Positions 20,001 to 24,768 are shown, numbered from the stretch's first letter. The stretch is DNA of 30,750 nucleotides from Candidatus Omnitrophota bacterium (GCA_026387165.1 JAPLMG010000012.1:1-30750), one strand, 5' to 3'. The notes: generated from the sequence alone by a model not told the origin. A program made the numbers and translations.

Positions 20001-23000
20001 GATATAAAGAGCGCTGATATCGATGGAATAAAGGCCGCAATAGATATCATAATCAAAGGACCGCTTCATATTATCCCGTCTCAGGAAGTGACATTTACCG
20101 CCAAGGATGCCGAGAGTATGGGCAACTCGCGGATGGGTATTCCGCAGGTGAACGGCCTATTGGACAGGCTTTTAATAGAGTGGGAAGCGCCAAAAGAGAC
20201 CTCCGCTGCCGCAAAAGCCGCCATAGAAGACGTTACTATGCTAAGAAGAGAGAACTTAAGGTCTGCCGATGTTGCAGATGTCCGCCTTTCGGATGGTTCG
20301 ACAGTTAGTATAAACAGCCCGGAGTACTGGCAATATTTATTAAGAGATACCGCGGGCATGTCGCCCCGCAGGGTCATTAAGGTCTTGGTGGATAACGCGA
20401 GCGACGGTTGCGTGAGAAGAATGTTCGCCGGAGACGGCATAAAAGGTATGGGTAAGATATCGGACGGGCGGGTAGGCCTCTTTGCATTTATTGCCGGCAA
20501 CACATTGGTGATTAAGGTAAAGGATAATGGCCCCGGCGTAAAAGTTGTCGGCGATGAGGTGGATTCACCGTTGGGTTATGGCGATTTCCCCGGCCTGATG
20601 AATAGTTGCGGGCAGCCGCCCATGGGTATTCGTTTGGCCAGGACGATAGTGGAATATCATGGTGGAACGATAGAATGGAATACGCCGTCCGGGTATCCGG
20701 AAGGTTTTGGCACAGAAGTTACGATAACGCTGCCGGTCTCTTCGATCGACCTTACCAGATACAGCATAACCACGACAATCGAGAGGTCGCTTGCCAAGGG
20801 CAGGCAGAGCACAGTGGATACCCTCCGCGAGATCTTTGATAATAAAGCGGTCTACGCCGCAGATATTGCCCGGCCGGATGATTATATGTTAAAAGCCGCG
20901 AAGGCTATGGTGAATGTCATCGAAGGCCTGATGAGCGAAGGATGCATACCCACGCGCGCCACTCTTTCCGAAGCTCTGTTCGAAGCGGCCCTTACCAACA
21001 GGGAGGATGTAAGAGAGCTGCTCGTAAATATGAGAAAAATATCATATCAAACCTCAGAAAATGCCGCCCATGTTGTAAAGAAGATGGATGAAGCCATCGA
21101 CATGAAATACGCTCCGTCCGATATTTCCAAAGCCGAGAAATGTTCAGTGTTTAAGAGGCAGGATGTCAGGGGCGTAGCCGGCACCGAGTTGAGCCCGTCC
21201 GTAGTGAGCGATATCACGCGCGGCTTCTGCACGATGCTGCGTGAAACATTCACAAAGGAGAAGATCACCGTAATTGTCGGCAGGGATGCCAGGATATCTT
21301 CGCCGTCCATACAGGATACGATAATAGAAGCCCTGAGGATAAGCGGCGTCAACGTCATAAAGATAGAAGGCCCCATAACGACACCGATGCTCTACTGGGC
21401 GGTAGATCGCTACGGGGCAGACGCCGGGCTGATGGTTACGGCAAGCCACATGGATGCGATGTACAACGGTATAAAACTGGCCCTCAGGTACAAGGACAAG
21501 GGAGAGTATGTGGTAGATAATGTGTCACCCGAACAGCTGAAGAAAGCGTTCGAGTTTGCGGCGAGAAAGGAATTTACTACGGCTTCCGCGAAAGGCGCCC
21601 TTGCCGTGAAGTCGCCCGCGAGCAGGTATCAGGAGTTTATTCAGAGGATCATAAGGGACGGTGTCAGGGGCGCGGCTGACAGCGCGCGGCCTCTGGCGGG
21701 CAGGAAGATAGTCATAGATTCCGGCAACGGCGCCTCATTCTATCTGGCCGCGCCATTGAGGAACCTCGGAGCGACCGTGTATGATATCTTTGCCGCGCCC
21801 GAAGGGATATTTGCGAACCACACGCCGAATCCGGACAAAGACGAGAATGTCGCTCCGCTGGCTGAGGAAGTAAAGGCAAGAGGCGCCGACCTCGGCATCT
21901 GCTTCGACTGCGACGGGGACAGGGTAAGATTTGTCGACGAACGCGGCGAAATAGCTACGGGCGATGAGACGCTGATGTTCCTGATCGACTACCGCTTAAG
22001 ACAACCGCAATACGAGGGCGACTATGTCGTCATAAATAACCGCACCTCCTGGGCGATACCTGAGGTTGTAAACAGGGCTGTGGCTGATACGACAGGCATC
22101 TCTTACGAGGCCTTGATGGCTGACAGGCAGCATGAAAAGGGTCAGGTCGGCAGATGTTACATAAGCTATACAGGCCATGTCCTCCTGATGATAGAAGCGA
22201 AGAGGCACGAGGCCATGGGCAGGAAGATCTGCTTTGTGGGCGAGGATTCCGGCCACACAATGTATCCGGAGAACTCCTACTTTGACGATGGCACGTATAC
22301 CGCGGCGCAGTTCATCATCGCGTTTGCCAATGGCAAGGGGACTCTTACCGAGAAGCTTGACTCGTTCCCGAACAAAAGGTTCGGTTATATGTCGAGGAAC
22401 ATCGATGCCACGTTATATCCAGAAGTGCCGCTTCACAAGAGAGAGGCTATGGGCATGAACGCGGCGAAGAAACAATTTGCGAAAGAGGTCGGCGAAGCGC
22501 TCTCGAAGGCGCCGGGCGCCGAACTTAACGATACGGACGGAGCGCGCGTCACATTCTTCGATGAGCGCGGCGAGTGGCTCGGCCACTTCCTCATGAGAGG
22601 CTCGAATGCCGATCCGGTATTTCGTATCCGCATTGAAGCGAGAAACGCAGATAGAGCCGCTAAAATAGCAAGGGAGTTGCTGAACGCGGTCAGGGATTAT
22701 CCTGTGAGCACGGATGGACTTAGTGAATTCATAGAATATTGCGAAGATAACGCAGGACGGGAAGCGGTGTTGGCCGCCAAACCGCTTACTCTCGTGGGCA
22801 TACCCGATACCGGCAGCCCCGGGAAGAGGAAAGTTGTAGAGCAGTCTATAAGCCAGGTTGCCGCGTCTTTAGGCGAAAATGTAAAGATAGAGGTCTTCCC
22901 CGACCAGGGCGACGAAATAAAGAATTATGAATATGTGACGAAACTCGCCCGGGAAAGAGGCGCCCAGATAGGTATCCCGGTGGCGAACAACTTTGTCGGA

Positions 23001-23900
23001 TCGGCGGACTCGCGCGCGGCCATCGATGCGCAAGTCGGTGAATTCCTGGCCTGCGTCTCGGCGGACTATTTCAGGCTCACTAATCCGGATATAGCAGGAT
23101 TAAATGAGACGCTCGCCACGCTTAAGTCCAGAGAAGAACTGCTCAATATCCTCGCCAGGCTCTCCAGGGTCTTAAGGCCGGCCGTAGCGGAGAGGATGCT
23201 GGGGCTGGACGCCTATAATTCGAGGATGACGGCCATTGCGCGCAAGATAGCGGTGCCCGGCCTTACTCCGGAAGCGGTAAATGCCATAAGGCATCCGCAG
23301 GCAAAATATATCGTGAACATGAGGGCCGATTCCGAGGGCGAATTAAAACTGCTGGCCGAAGAGCACAGAAGCAAGATGAAGCTGTCCGACGGCAAAGAAC
23401 CGCCGGTAAGGATGCAGGTGAGGTTCGTAGTGGAAGATAGCGCCAGAAAAGCGAAGCTTGATAACGCGGAGGCGAAGGCCTCTCTCCTCAAGGCGGCGGG
23501 CATAGACGATGCGATAAAGGACCTCGACGACCTCATAGTGCTTACCAGGGAAGAGGCTGCTGCGTTAAGCGTACGGGATATATACAGCAGATATGTGCCC
23601 GCGGAATATGAAATGAAACGCGTGGCCATAATAGATTCGGTGAAAGCCGCCAGGCAGGGTGAGGATCTATTGGATGATATCGTCTTCATGGAATACGAGG
23701 ATATCGCTACGCCGGTGGTCTACGATGCCGCCATAGAGCTTCTGTCCCGCGGCCCCGGAGTTGGCACGCCTCCGCCGGGATTCGATCTCCGAATATCGGA
23801 AAGAGGCAGATGGTTCATATTGCCGAAGGTAAGACGCGTAGATTACAACATGCTGAGGGACGAGATCGAGCGGTATAGCGAGATAATAAGAAGCGTGTAA
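7449..23900 (+). CDS. Giant multidomain protein, 5,483 codons (HD, nucleotidyltransferase, ROK, APH, GHKL, phosphohexomutase domains)
   Basis: GTG at 7449 is the first start-like codon after the in-frame TAG at 7290-7292, with GGGGAG about 8 nt upstream. Yet the 52 codons between the TAG and 7449 encode recognisable module sequence (GEFGGLE, NRWGATG), so translation probably once began further upstream. Residues are counted from 7449: module copy 2 (1-195), GlnD-type HD (370-630), helical region with a repeat (630-1440), nucleotidyltransferase-like (1440-2010), two beta-helix plus helical blocks (2010-2740), permuted ROK-like (2960-3690), Ala/Pro linker, APH kinase (3720-4050), linker, winged helix and GHKL ATPase (4100-4435), phosphohexomutase (4560-5095), unknown C-terminus (5100-5483). 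No transmembrane segment is evident. Ends in TAA. The sugar kinase, mutase and nucleotidyltransferase set points to activated-sugar metabolism, but active-site drift in several domains makes a scaffold or sensor role possible. Confidence 0.92.
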   Translation: MEFVVKELERGGISKEEIDQGLEFVKRRDGGGFVGWLEGLEKAHAGVRQVNGIRFMLDYLMGGVEQLMLIRLKSRKDVLKILEKSDDKLKESTINDLLQGGRKYGEVDEQDFVKALVGTTSGLDSPKGTIRAIVAKQMKVAPLNENVVIAGGKLLGVTDKKEAEKDATIFNAANGVHIAGFSELIREVSLMYNPDARRIAVEIGNKKPQVDADTITDEILRIYRYNPDKKEIISKWVIFIGLDAAMDILSKIYRHPNMGFAKRMKAFFDEMIKSKDGAEIFARSPETDRFIREPARFTRILMRQRLTEKGDADGKLVKALMDSIQSDVDPEKSNKAAYEKFRDKIHSENNAAAYLKSGIRNKTLFDTFPEIRDLDLLCYEKVQDYATMMAHTMRILDNLQILDDAARIEGAIVKAKQRSDDKKVYELTMQLEEAFESYKERSDGQLAALTKEGFMDLVSLYGEIARLTIEAPPETGKINSVDGRTLIWMLVLLHDMGKSDSWPQHIELSAQMLKMMLKRFGWHDKLIGLAATLVNNHSLISRVGLGEDSYFGLKEFTRAANGVTVTDPKGELIGKRQAFINIMGMLNIADIRGVGPGGKFTPEKLSAFVKFSRMTPKELKDKIRSPELRYSGIGLAKKIAPKDEFFKQMIEILKGARSKGVGIDRDKISNELKARGITYLEFLADMMASDEGLAIQFMAGMSEWEKKYVIGEPEMGERLANLMLRRDTMPKVTDPLERKVRIAMRVKRARAAIEDGRDGLNAPDAYTDEEIDDAIRKGGLVTAESIKGRLDKMPDASKMKWKKALVSALLKRKLLTPKLTQFENFLAQSHFSYLDAAAGAMEKDESLVKLLVVLWKVWQVQVGADRTAMGPLLYIAFETLERDEILRKGAVAALENSLKNFKINKIAGSDIDELYKDPVSYTDAEVDAALKEKYGSQAGNISGILGAIPDEKNKIAEHKRIISELVDGKFLTPKIPGYSLSFREEPKGAPGAQNKVIVCTILAEGVKIKKTDKTRPIAVERYSYIKVSGELEKADKASHKAISDMESSGRILIEDSKLDVGEVHKEQRLNRINNKDEAIKQKERDEEKKRVEKSLKAQGLLPAGRSIDDAIDLAMRRDTVIRYLDEKDNNKEKSKVLLRPLVLEDMTPVEAAAIIGALYKMGETLKPGEIAHIVYEEDGAVKIEGPDNGKDAEAAFNNALAAMKVDRTQLGRDNKTVYELRKESRERIDMWSVDWEKELKEIETLDDEALVTELKQESIIADMLNALKGEKNNWFAKTGLVSGLWDKFIGSNDDKKGGLQIRESLKKALKILYTGQNIAIPEDDTGLMNFILNTVRPQIESKFMDGVDMIKNQHRGVAEIREANKAWKDDKKDEDERRKGAKKLLLQARALEIEAIRLALTAVAMMAIELAEEGKPIGDPGIIGDPAALEAEAKDETKLLQADYNRHYGVVPVIIASGEGSRRSPDNQMNKSFDEILGTSNVNKLYGAISFMSRGIRPVVTLGKNTLTSMLNREGMYNEAKKILAASSGTALEEIDENVVSFVKSRGTVPDNAILIIKEDDEAGGHGSNTHMAMEVYAKGNLEVTGAHRRFVKQIRDLSKPDKLDRIYKIVDNRKNKPDRLDKAMTGVAAALWCLKHEEGQDVKAIIEEMGRQKRFDTYEPRIKQLYQYYEGRIDGAKMKDIGMFQVHFGEHSPLELDTMVHTGFVAFLKGVSERTVATTCSRQSLEIKNKGNFVFDSVGRQLMLGDWHKIMMIVDPGRIRSGEVERRIEQLKKEASFYHPAMDEVLDLLREIKKKIKEIDESKEGWSRISKETKKEMAPLTKKLSEKLQELFNAAIKAKVISGPNIDKDGKTIEKDIELLSFIQELLSDKKNALIAERGPGKAFMPINTNKTIFTKELWEQAMKTNPKDGTQTSLLFDYPSAEDPTKFDIGFLAWEYTLVMSEKYRQTSPADRRKQFPGGGYPVSTVDQGLVGFEPKSFERSGLKDIKTVNSSINDFVEYSRRQLPKDTVEADDAFLFTMMDGRDVLAKGNRKTYEEVFRKGGTIRLEGLFYHDFHSTIESERDRPTVLENVSIKRSYISAGSEIKGEEINCILRNAYLGWGDGYKNLYARDTVIPEGRQLEPVAGSGLYEVVGMMAPEIALAGSIESKNNGAERKAFIDEVIRGAHDGILNFKAGIEGPVREAGRLTSIAAALWYLGNIAGKPDIARGAQTALANGRVNSIINALDDINGNISLAQKISSRTGVVDKIAEIDRILGGGEDPGLKISAASHSYEKHKLQERILAIAQTLWAIDSFGGNKAAGTVTIKEAVVKELAKQGALQDELIKLGGDAQVILTGKAEEFKFEKTDKEAPHKINEAVKVLIAKLQACESTPAISLLIEGLGRLLDRSKLHKEIANAFDNTERELEYLTPVIDSEGATPKIEPEFTAEMSDFIGKINDTRPVMEDAVTISKDRLSELYDHVTKKGGAIVDKNGKHFELKLAGKINTLYDLIGSKNFKGEDCSDGTRLFGNLNMDTTSHIGNTCYIWDVMLRHAYVGKGWGLRDCDARNTVFSDHSLKARTHPGDSEKFTMLLQAHRNDGNMYAYTAAIGSTFDNSYIGVNSGHALRGMSNRRAYINVRAIDTIIPEGRNVPPGSVITGIMKEEMDLAALIMDSSDNEAYDLIVELLGDTENEGRFTSAAVALHLVGEGKTRAIMGRLTSRERVIKGTIAEHINKDAEYLETLTERMQVLEPILRTKAQLATKLAIAPETELKEYAERGRLDNISPAILRLAKKIPSEKRGKVKAEKGNPWQEKFEPISEWDKAFHAFVDNDKKEVAKLKKLEEDRVLDRVTIYVEIGKKPEPGKVSEEVRAFSFWVPNYEKAALSPEIKQVIDRYAVTFVYWLAVMFGSHMMHVAGPKRLAEAVEKTFKTNVPEADGKKFLRPEYRAIYGEFEIRHVLSENEETALKDRVIATKKDKDKEKKYMGIAAGTGYACGVADATGAVMGYCAEAGMAPIDMYEKAEGHRVSKLEGAQQKYSAQYALLIMAPQAGIDMERQTQFIAAIAEAKLLGSFDFSKYESNPAGELAMYNDLMVLAKGESTPLGIFIRSIYRPGMGKETFIKALRQAISGQPLGPQLAALLGGDVFAKLKGKLPEEWLGIVFEHISDNLMGLAVEKNKEELKRKAEKEGNIFSEDALKESFKRLLGEKLKGVKEPKDWTAVFIELFANKADIKLPEAKKEEDKKGWIVSAINEIVKELAKSQDVKLKEDTAQWVNELIEGLTEKIALGLDKAQGEALKKAIDEIEDADNPNIQDSRKFAQLLSHFTDPKIVLLLKLLRDILQMRDLSDKIGDDGLRLKYVRALLDAPKKRGQFKKYFQDGKMVEETPQAVKYLYNEAVRTEKIDKERAEVMYHQIGRYFAEGLYRAYKLVGVKKVILFGRMVSESAKKPVVEKAQEILEKEYGLKKRDFEVVRADDLAEERCKSELAADVKDRDAKIEEAKELVTEYGQAIGAGYAIKNQCDKDGVGVPGNDPERWERYVQLDLGGSDMKMVAMRIRTDENGNRLEEVLYTHKHVWDPRNFKDPSVHISIMKEHLEKAIEGSSKKDEDDKHKDDKHKWVGDPLFTLENVRGISISWAGQVVDGKVAGEKARIVTGLDDVGYEKIKNIREIMEKEYSKPTILLNDGDAGAVWAAVTDVIINKARGAGRAGEVATLIPAPPSGGTPAASAPAAPAAPAAPPTLIEQIFAQYGKGGIKQVRELAPGLGANQPRSIKTDTGEFVLVKSSLRKTPASIEWECSLFERLKEKGFTPVPQLYRTSSGAPFVKAGNDLYKLYEFKQGAQVKWGDIKGAKAAEAAKIQALYHNAVKGIEPQGLNLITSERLYPLADLLNPSEMRAWFHNARDALPADVFNFFGSQLDELEKNVPARGYASLPQLIIHGDYNSNNILFAGDSISGLIDFDYARKALRITGLANGAINIDWNSSEPLKDLIAYLRAYQENADDRLTPEELKALPEAYRAWFIEGAGKAIYGIVSGRTEISGQKIEDIITGSRNNLIALDESIKRGDWERLSAELNRTQAAAPAAPAVEELEPTAAQPTPEELITPPAPGEAPPRQERGKGSVASALKDLYGKFRNEEITVQRLIEARVFSATTVRKELEMLELLGLIDVDRKSAPHKYILKSDIRNLSPPEILAICAIPGMDLYDIKSADIDGIKAAIDIIIKGPLHIIPSQEVTFTAKDAESMGNSRMGIPQVNGLLDRLLIEWEAPKETSAAAKAAIEDVTMLRRENLRSADVADVRLSDGSTVSINSPEYWQYLLRDTAGMSPRRVIKVLVDNASDGCVRRMFAGDGIKGMGKISDGRVGLFAFIAGNTLVIKVKDNGPGVKVVGDEVDSPLGYGDFPGLMNSCGQPPMGIRLARTIVEYHGGTIEWNTPSGYPEGFGTEVTITLPVSSIDLTRYSITTTIERSLAKGRQSTVDTLREIFDNKAVYAADIARPDDYMLKAAKAMVNVIEGLMSEGCIPTRATLSEALFEAALTNREDVRELLVNMRKISYQTSENAAHVVKKMDEAIDMKYAPSDISKAEKCSVFKRQDVRGVAGTELSPSVVSDITRGFCTMLRETFTKEKITVIVGRDARISSPSIQDTIIEALRISGVNVIKIEGPITTPMLYWAVDRYGADAGLMVTASHMDAMYNGIKLALRYKDKGEYVVDNVSPEQLKKAFEFAARKEFTTASAKGALAVKSPASRYQEFIQRIIRDGVRGAADSARPLAGRKIVIDSGNGASFYLAAPLRNLGATVYDIFAAPEGIFANHTPNPDKDENVAPLAEEVKARGADLGICFDCDGDRVRFVDERGEIATGDETLMFLIDYRLRQPQYEGDYVVINNRTSWAIPEVVNRAVADTTGISYEALMADRQHEKGQVGRCYISYTGHVLLMIEAKRHEAMGRKICFVGEDSGHTMYPENSYFDDGTYTAAQFIIAFANGKGTLTEKLDSFPNKRFGYMSRNIDATLYPEVPLHKREAMGMNAAKKQFAKEVGEALSKAPGAELNDTDGARVTFFDERGEWLGHFLMRGSNADPVFRIRIEARNADRAAKIARELLNAVRDYPVSTDGLSEFIEYCEDNAGREAVLAAKPLTLVGIPDTGSPGKRKVVEQSISQVAASLGENVKIEVFPDQGDEIKNYEYVTKLARERGAQIGIPVANNFVGSADSRAAIDAQVGEFLACVSADYFRLTNPDIAGLNETLATLKSREELLNILARLSRVLRPAVAERMLGLDAYNSRMTAIARKIAVPGLTPEAVNAIRHPQAKYIVNMRADSEGELKLLAEEHRSKMKLSDGKEPPVRMQVRFVVEDSARKAKLDNAEAKASLLKAAGIDDAIKDLDDLIVLTREEAAALSVRDIYSRYVPAEYEMKRVAIIDSVKAARQGEDLLDDIVFMEYEDIATPVVYDAAIELLSRGPGVGTPPPGFDLRISERGRWFILPKVRRVDYNMLRDEIERYSEIIRSV
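8200..9340 (+). other. GlnD-type HD phosphohydrolase-like domain
   Basis: Residues about 250-630 of the second giant protein. LLHDMGK has H494-D495. It is followed by HIELSAQMLKMMLKRFGW, then LVNNH (H537), then LNIADIRGVGPG (D590). This order (HDxxK, H..., hxxHxxM/I, tvADxxaxGPg) matches the HD domain of the PII uridylyl-removing enzyme GlnD. The preceding stretch (IYRHPNMGFAKRMKAFFDEM, then FPEIRDLDLLCYEKVQDYA) resembles the GlnD linker before its HD domain. No nucleotidyltransferase GS...DxD motif is seen upstream, so only the hydrolase half is present. Confidence 0.75.
9744..10371 (+). repeat. Internal ~55-residue protein repeat, two copies (9744-9903 and 10209-10371)
   Basis: Copy one starts YTDEEIDDAIRKGG and ends LKRKLLTPK. 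Copy two starts YTDAEVDAALKEK and ends VDGKFLTPK. Both are mainly helical with similar spacing. About 300 bp of helical coding sequence lies between them. The family is not recognised. Confidence 0.6.
11760..13870 (+). other. Nucleotidyltransferase-like (GT-A) domain followed by beta-helix-like segment
   Basis: VPVIIASGEGSRRSPDNQMN followed by KSF resembles the NTP-sugar transferase signature (GxGxR...K). Here GxGSR is kept and the lysine sits in NKSF. Later TVPDNAILIIKEDDEAGGHG and VFDSVGRQLMLGDWHKI follow. The block ends in hexapeptide-like strands (TVLENVSIKRSYISAGSEI, ARDTVIPEGRQLEP) as in the left-handed beta-helix of GlmU/UGPase-type enzymes. The substrate cannot be told. Divergence is strong, so activity is uncertain. 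Confidence 0.55.
13600..15660 (+). repeat. Two tandem blocks of beta-helix-like strands plus helical region
   Basis: Block one: NVSIKRSYISAG, RDTVIPEGRQLEP, then GRLTSIAAALWYLGN (13640-14250). Block two: DTTSHIGNTCYIWDVMLRHA, IDTIIPEGRNVPPGS, then GRFTSAAVALHLVGE (14850-15660). The shared order of 'DTxIPEGR' and 'GRxTSxAxAL' supports an ancient internal duplication. Related 'AxALWxL' helices also occur near 12321 and 14298. Confidence 0.6.
16320..18510 (+). other. ROK/sugar-kinase-like region with halves in permuted order
   Basis: The ROK C-terminal half comes first: MGIAAGTGYACGVADATG (GTG loop at G2971), a long helical insertion of about 400 residues, then VKKVILFGRMVSES (G3420) and EYGQAIGAGYAI. 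The N-terminal half follows: YVQLDLGGSDMKMVAMRI (D3524), GISISWAGQVVDGKV and ILLNDGDAGAVWAA (N3664-D3665). An Ala/Pro linker comes next. No DxGGT or ND motif precedes the GTG loop. The family phosphorylates hexoses or acts in ROK repressors. Confidence 0.6.
18213..18242 (+). repeat. 15-bp perfect tandem duplication (DDKHK x2) inside the ROK-like region
   Basis: The 15-mer gatgacaagcacaaa occurs twice head to tail and encodes DDKHKDDKHK in a lysine/aspartate-rich loop. It preserves frame and looks recent because the copies are identical. Confidence 0.85.
18573..18599 (+). repeat. 9-bp tandem repeat x3 encoding an Ala-Pro-Ala interdomain linker
   Basis: Three identical copies of gcgcctgca, with a near copy (acgcctgca) at 18559, encode a flexible Ala/Pro linker between the ROK-like and APH-type domains. 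A second Pro/Ala/Glu-rich linker lies at about 19615-19740. Confidence 0.85.
18610..19610 (+). other. APH/choline-kinase-type phosphotransferase domain
   Basis: Residues about 3720-4050 carry LIIHGDYNSNNILF (H3919, D3921, N3926) and GLIDFDYA (D3939, D3941). These are the Brenner-type catalytic loop and Mg-binding motif of the aminoglycoside phosphotransferase, choline kinase and homoserine kinase II superfamily. The N-lobe has TGEFVLVKSSLRK as a possible ATP-binding lysine. Pro/Ala-rich linkers flank it on both sides. Catalytic residues look intact; the substrate is unknown. Confidence 0.8.
19740..20750 (+). other. Winged-helix-like segment followed by GHKL (histidine-kinase-type) ATPase domain
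   Basis: TVQRLIEARVFSATTVRKEL, then ELLGLIDVDRK, resembles a winged helix. The ATPase has an N box VIKVLVDNASDG (N4316), G1 box KDNGPGV (D4359), G2-like MGIRLARTIVEYHGGTIEW (G4393) and GFGTEVTITLPV. No H box with a phosphoacceptor histidine and no receiver domain is visible. It may bind ATP without being a two-component kinase. Confidence 0.75.
21140..22750 (+). other. Phosphoglucomutase/phosphomannomutase domain
   Basis: Residues about 4560-5095 hold the four family loops in order: FKRQDVRGVAGTEL at the start, the phosphoserine loop VTASHMD (S4666), the metal loop FDCDGDRV (D4820, D4822, D4824), the sugar loop GEDSGH (4931-4936), and the phosphate loop MRGSNADPVFRIRI (R5050). The usual TASHNP reads TASHMD. 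The enzyme class interconverts hexose-6-P and hexose-1-P (ManB/GlmM/PGM). The set of residues looks complete, so this is the domain most likely to be active. Confidence 0.9.
22750..23897 (+). other. Unrecognised C-terminal domain of second giant protein
   Basis: Residues about 5100-5483. An alpha/beta part (PLTLVGIPDTGSPGKRKVVE) is followed by a helical stretch and ends ISERGRWFILPKVRRVDYN. No family recognised. There is no LPXTG motif, C-terminal membrane anchor or clear autotransporter signature. Confidence 0.5.
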
Positions 23901-23908
23901 AGATTTTT

Positions 23909-23996
23909 ATGTAGCAGGGGATTACCCCCTCGTCTACCTTCGCTCCTTTGAAGGGTCCGCCAAGCAACTCTTCAAAGGAGCGAAGGTGGGCTACAT
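23909..23996. repeat. Nested inverted repeat after second giant gene
   Basis: Perfect 18-bp arms ACCTTCGCTCCTTTGAAG (23936-23953) and their reverse complement (23970-23987) enclose a 16-nt loop. Outer arms ATGTAGC (23909-23915) and GCTACAT (23990-23996) extend the structure, and GGGG-ATTA-CCCC (23917-23928) forms a side hairpin. It starts 9 bp after the stop codon. There is no T-tract, so it looks more like a repeat element than an intrinsic terminator, though it could stabilise the mRNA end. Confidence 0.8.
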
Positions 23997-23997
23997 A

Positions 23998-24044
23998 ATC
24001 CGCCTTCGCATTCAATGCGAAAGGGCGAGAATGCTTCGGCGGAT
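23998..24044. repeat. Second palindromic element
   Basis: ATCCGCC (23998-24004) pairs with GGCGGAT (24038-24044). Inside, TTCGCATT (24005-24012) and AATGCGAA (24014-24021) are separated by one base. It adjoins the previous element directly. Confidence 0.7.
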
Positions 24045-24055
24045 GTATCCTAAGC

Positions 24056-24118
24056 CGTCATTGCGAGCGACCCCCGCACCACAAGGGTGCGGGGTAAACT
24101 CCGGGAGCGAAGCAATCT
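24056..24118. repeat. REP-like element (CGTCATTGCGAGCGA...GCGAAGCAATCT)
   Basis: CGTCATTGCGAGCGA (24056-24070) and GGGAGCGAAGCAATCT (24103-24118) are the ends of a palindromic intergenic repeat that I recall from many unrelated bacterial genomes. Between them CCCCGCACC (24072-24080) and GGTGCGGGG (24086-24094) form a 9-bp hairpin. It stops 6 bp before the HD-GYP start codon, so it occupies that gene's ribosome-binding region. Confidence 0.75.
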
Positions 24119-24124
24119 AAAATA

Positions 24125-24694
24125 ATGACAAAACTTACAAGACACATAGTGACGGTAACGAAGCTTGCCATGATCATCGACTCGAGCGATGTATGCAGGC
24201 GCCGCCACTCCTACAAGGTAGAGCGCCATTCCATCCTTATCTGCAGGAGGCTCAAGCTCCCGCTCCGCGAGATCAGGATAATCAAGATAGCGAGCATGCT
24301 CCACGATATAGGTAAGATCGGCATAGACCTTATGATAATAAAGAAAGCGGATAAGCTGAACGCCGATGAGTGGGCCCAGGTGCGCCTGCATCCCGGGATA
24401 GGAGCGAATATCGTCGCTCAATTGGGATTCCTGGAGGACGCCGCGCCGGTAATAAGGTACCACCACTCCCGTTTCGGAGGAGGCGGATATCCCGACGCGT
24501 CACGGACCGGCGATGATATCCCGATAGGCTCGCGCATCATATCGGTCGCTGATGCCTACGACGCTATGATCAACGACCGTCCTTATCGCAAAGCGATGCC
24601 GGGAGAAGCGGCCATCGCCGAGCTGAACCGGTGTTCCGGCTCCCAGTTCGACCCCAAGATAGTCGACGCATTCCTTAGCGAAATCAAAGCATAA
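24125..24694 (+). CDS. Stand-alone HD-GYP domain protein (putative cyclic-di-nucleotide phosphodiesterase)
   Basis: 189 residues, essentially one HD-GYP domain. Motifs in order: RRRHSYKVERHS, MLHDIGKIGI (H59-D60), RLHPGIGANI, YHHSRFGGGGYP (HH and GYP motifs), and ISVADAYDAM with RPYRKAM and GSQFDPKIVDAFL near the end. The family degrades cyclic di-GMP or related dinucleotides through a two- or three-metal site. HHExxDGxGYP is the usual form; here E is S and D is G. There is no receiver, PAS, signal peptide or membrane segment, so it is probably soluble. ATG at 24125 is the first start after the in-frame TAA at 24095; the Shine-Dalgarno sequence is poor. It lies alone between two repeat-rich gaps, and the hairpin at 24745 would end its transcript. 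Confidence 0.93.
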   Translation: MTKLTRHIVTVTKLAMIIDSSDVCRRRHSYKVERHSILICRRLKLPLREIRIIKIASMLHDIGKIGIDLMIIKKADKLNADEWAQVRLHPGIGANIVAQLGFLEDAAPVIRYHHSRFGGGGYPDASRTGDDIPIGSRIISVADAYDAMINDRPYRKAMPGEAAIAELNRCSGSQFDPKIVDAFLSEIKA

Positions 24695-24744
24695 AGAAAG
24701 CATAAAGAATTTTGTTGACAAGTCATCCATATTCGGCGATAAGG

Positions 24745-24768
24745 AAAAAGGGGTCTGACCCCTTTTTA
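24745..24768 (+). terminator. Hairpin terminator after HD-GYP gene
   Basis: AAAAAGGGGTC (24745-24755) and GACCCCTTTTT (24757-24767) are perfect complementary arms around one T, so the stem would open to a small TCTGA loop. The A-run/T-run flanks make it a possible bidirectional intrinsic terminator. It sits 50 bp after the HD-GYP stop codon. The same core (GGGGTCTGACCCC) is also a common dispersed repeat in bacteria. Confidence 0.75.

Noticed and set aside
23936..23987. Intrinsic terminator of the second giant gene
   Set aside because: Long stem but no T-tract follows; it fits better as part of the repeat cluster.
24715..24743. Promoter TTGACA-17-GATAAG after the HD-GYP gene
   Set aside because: The -10 is poor and the terminator hairpin starts immediately downstream.
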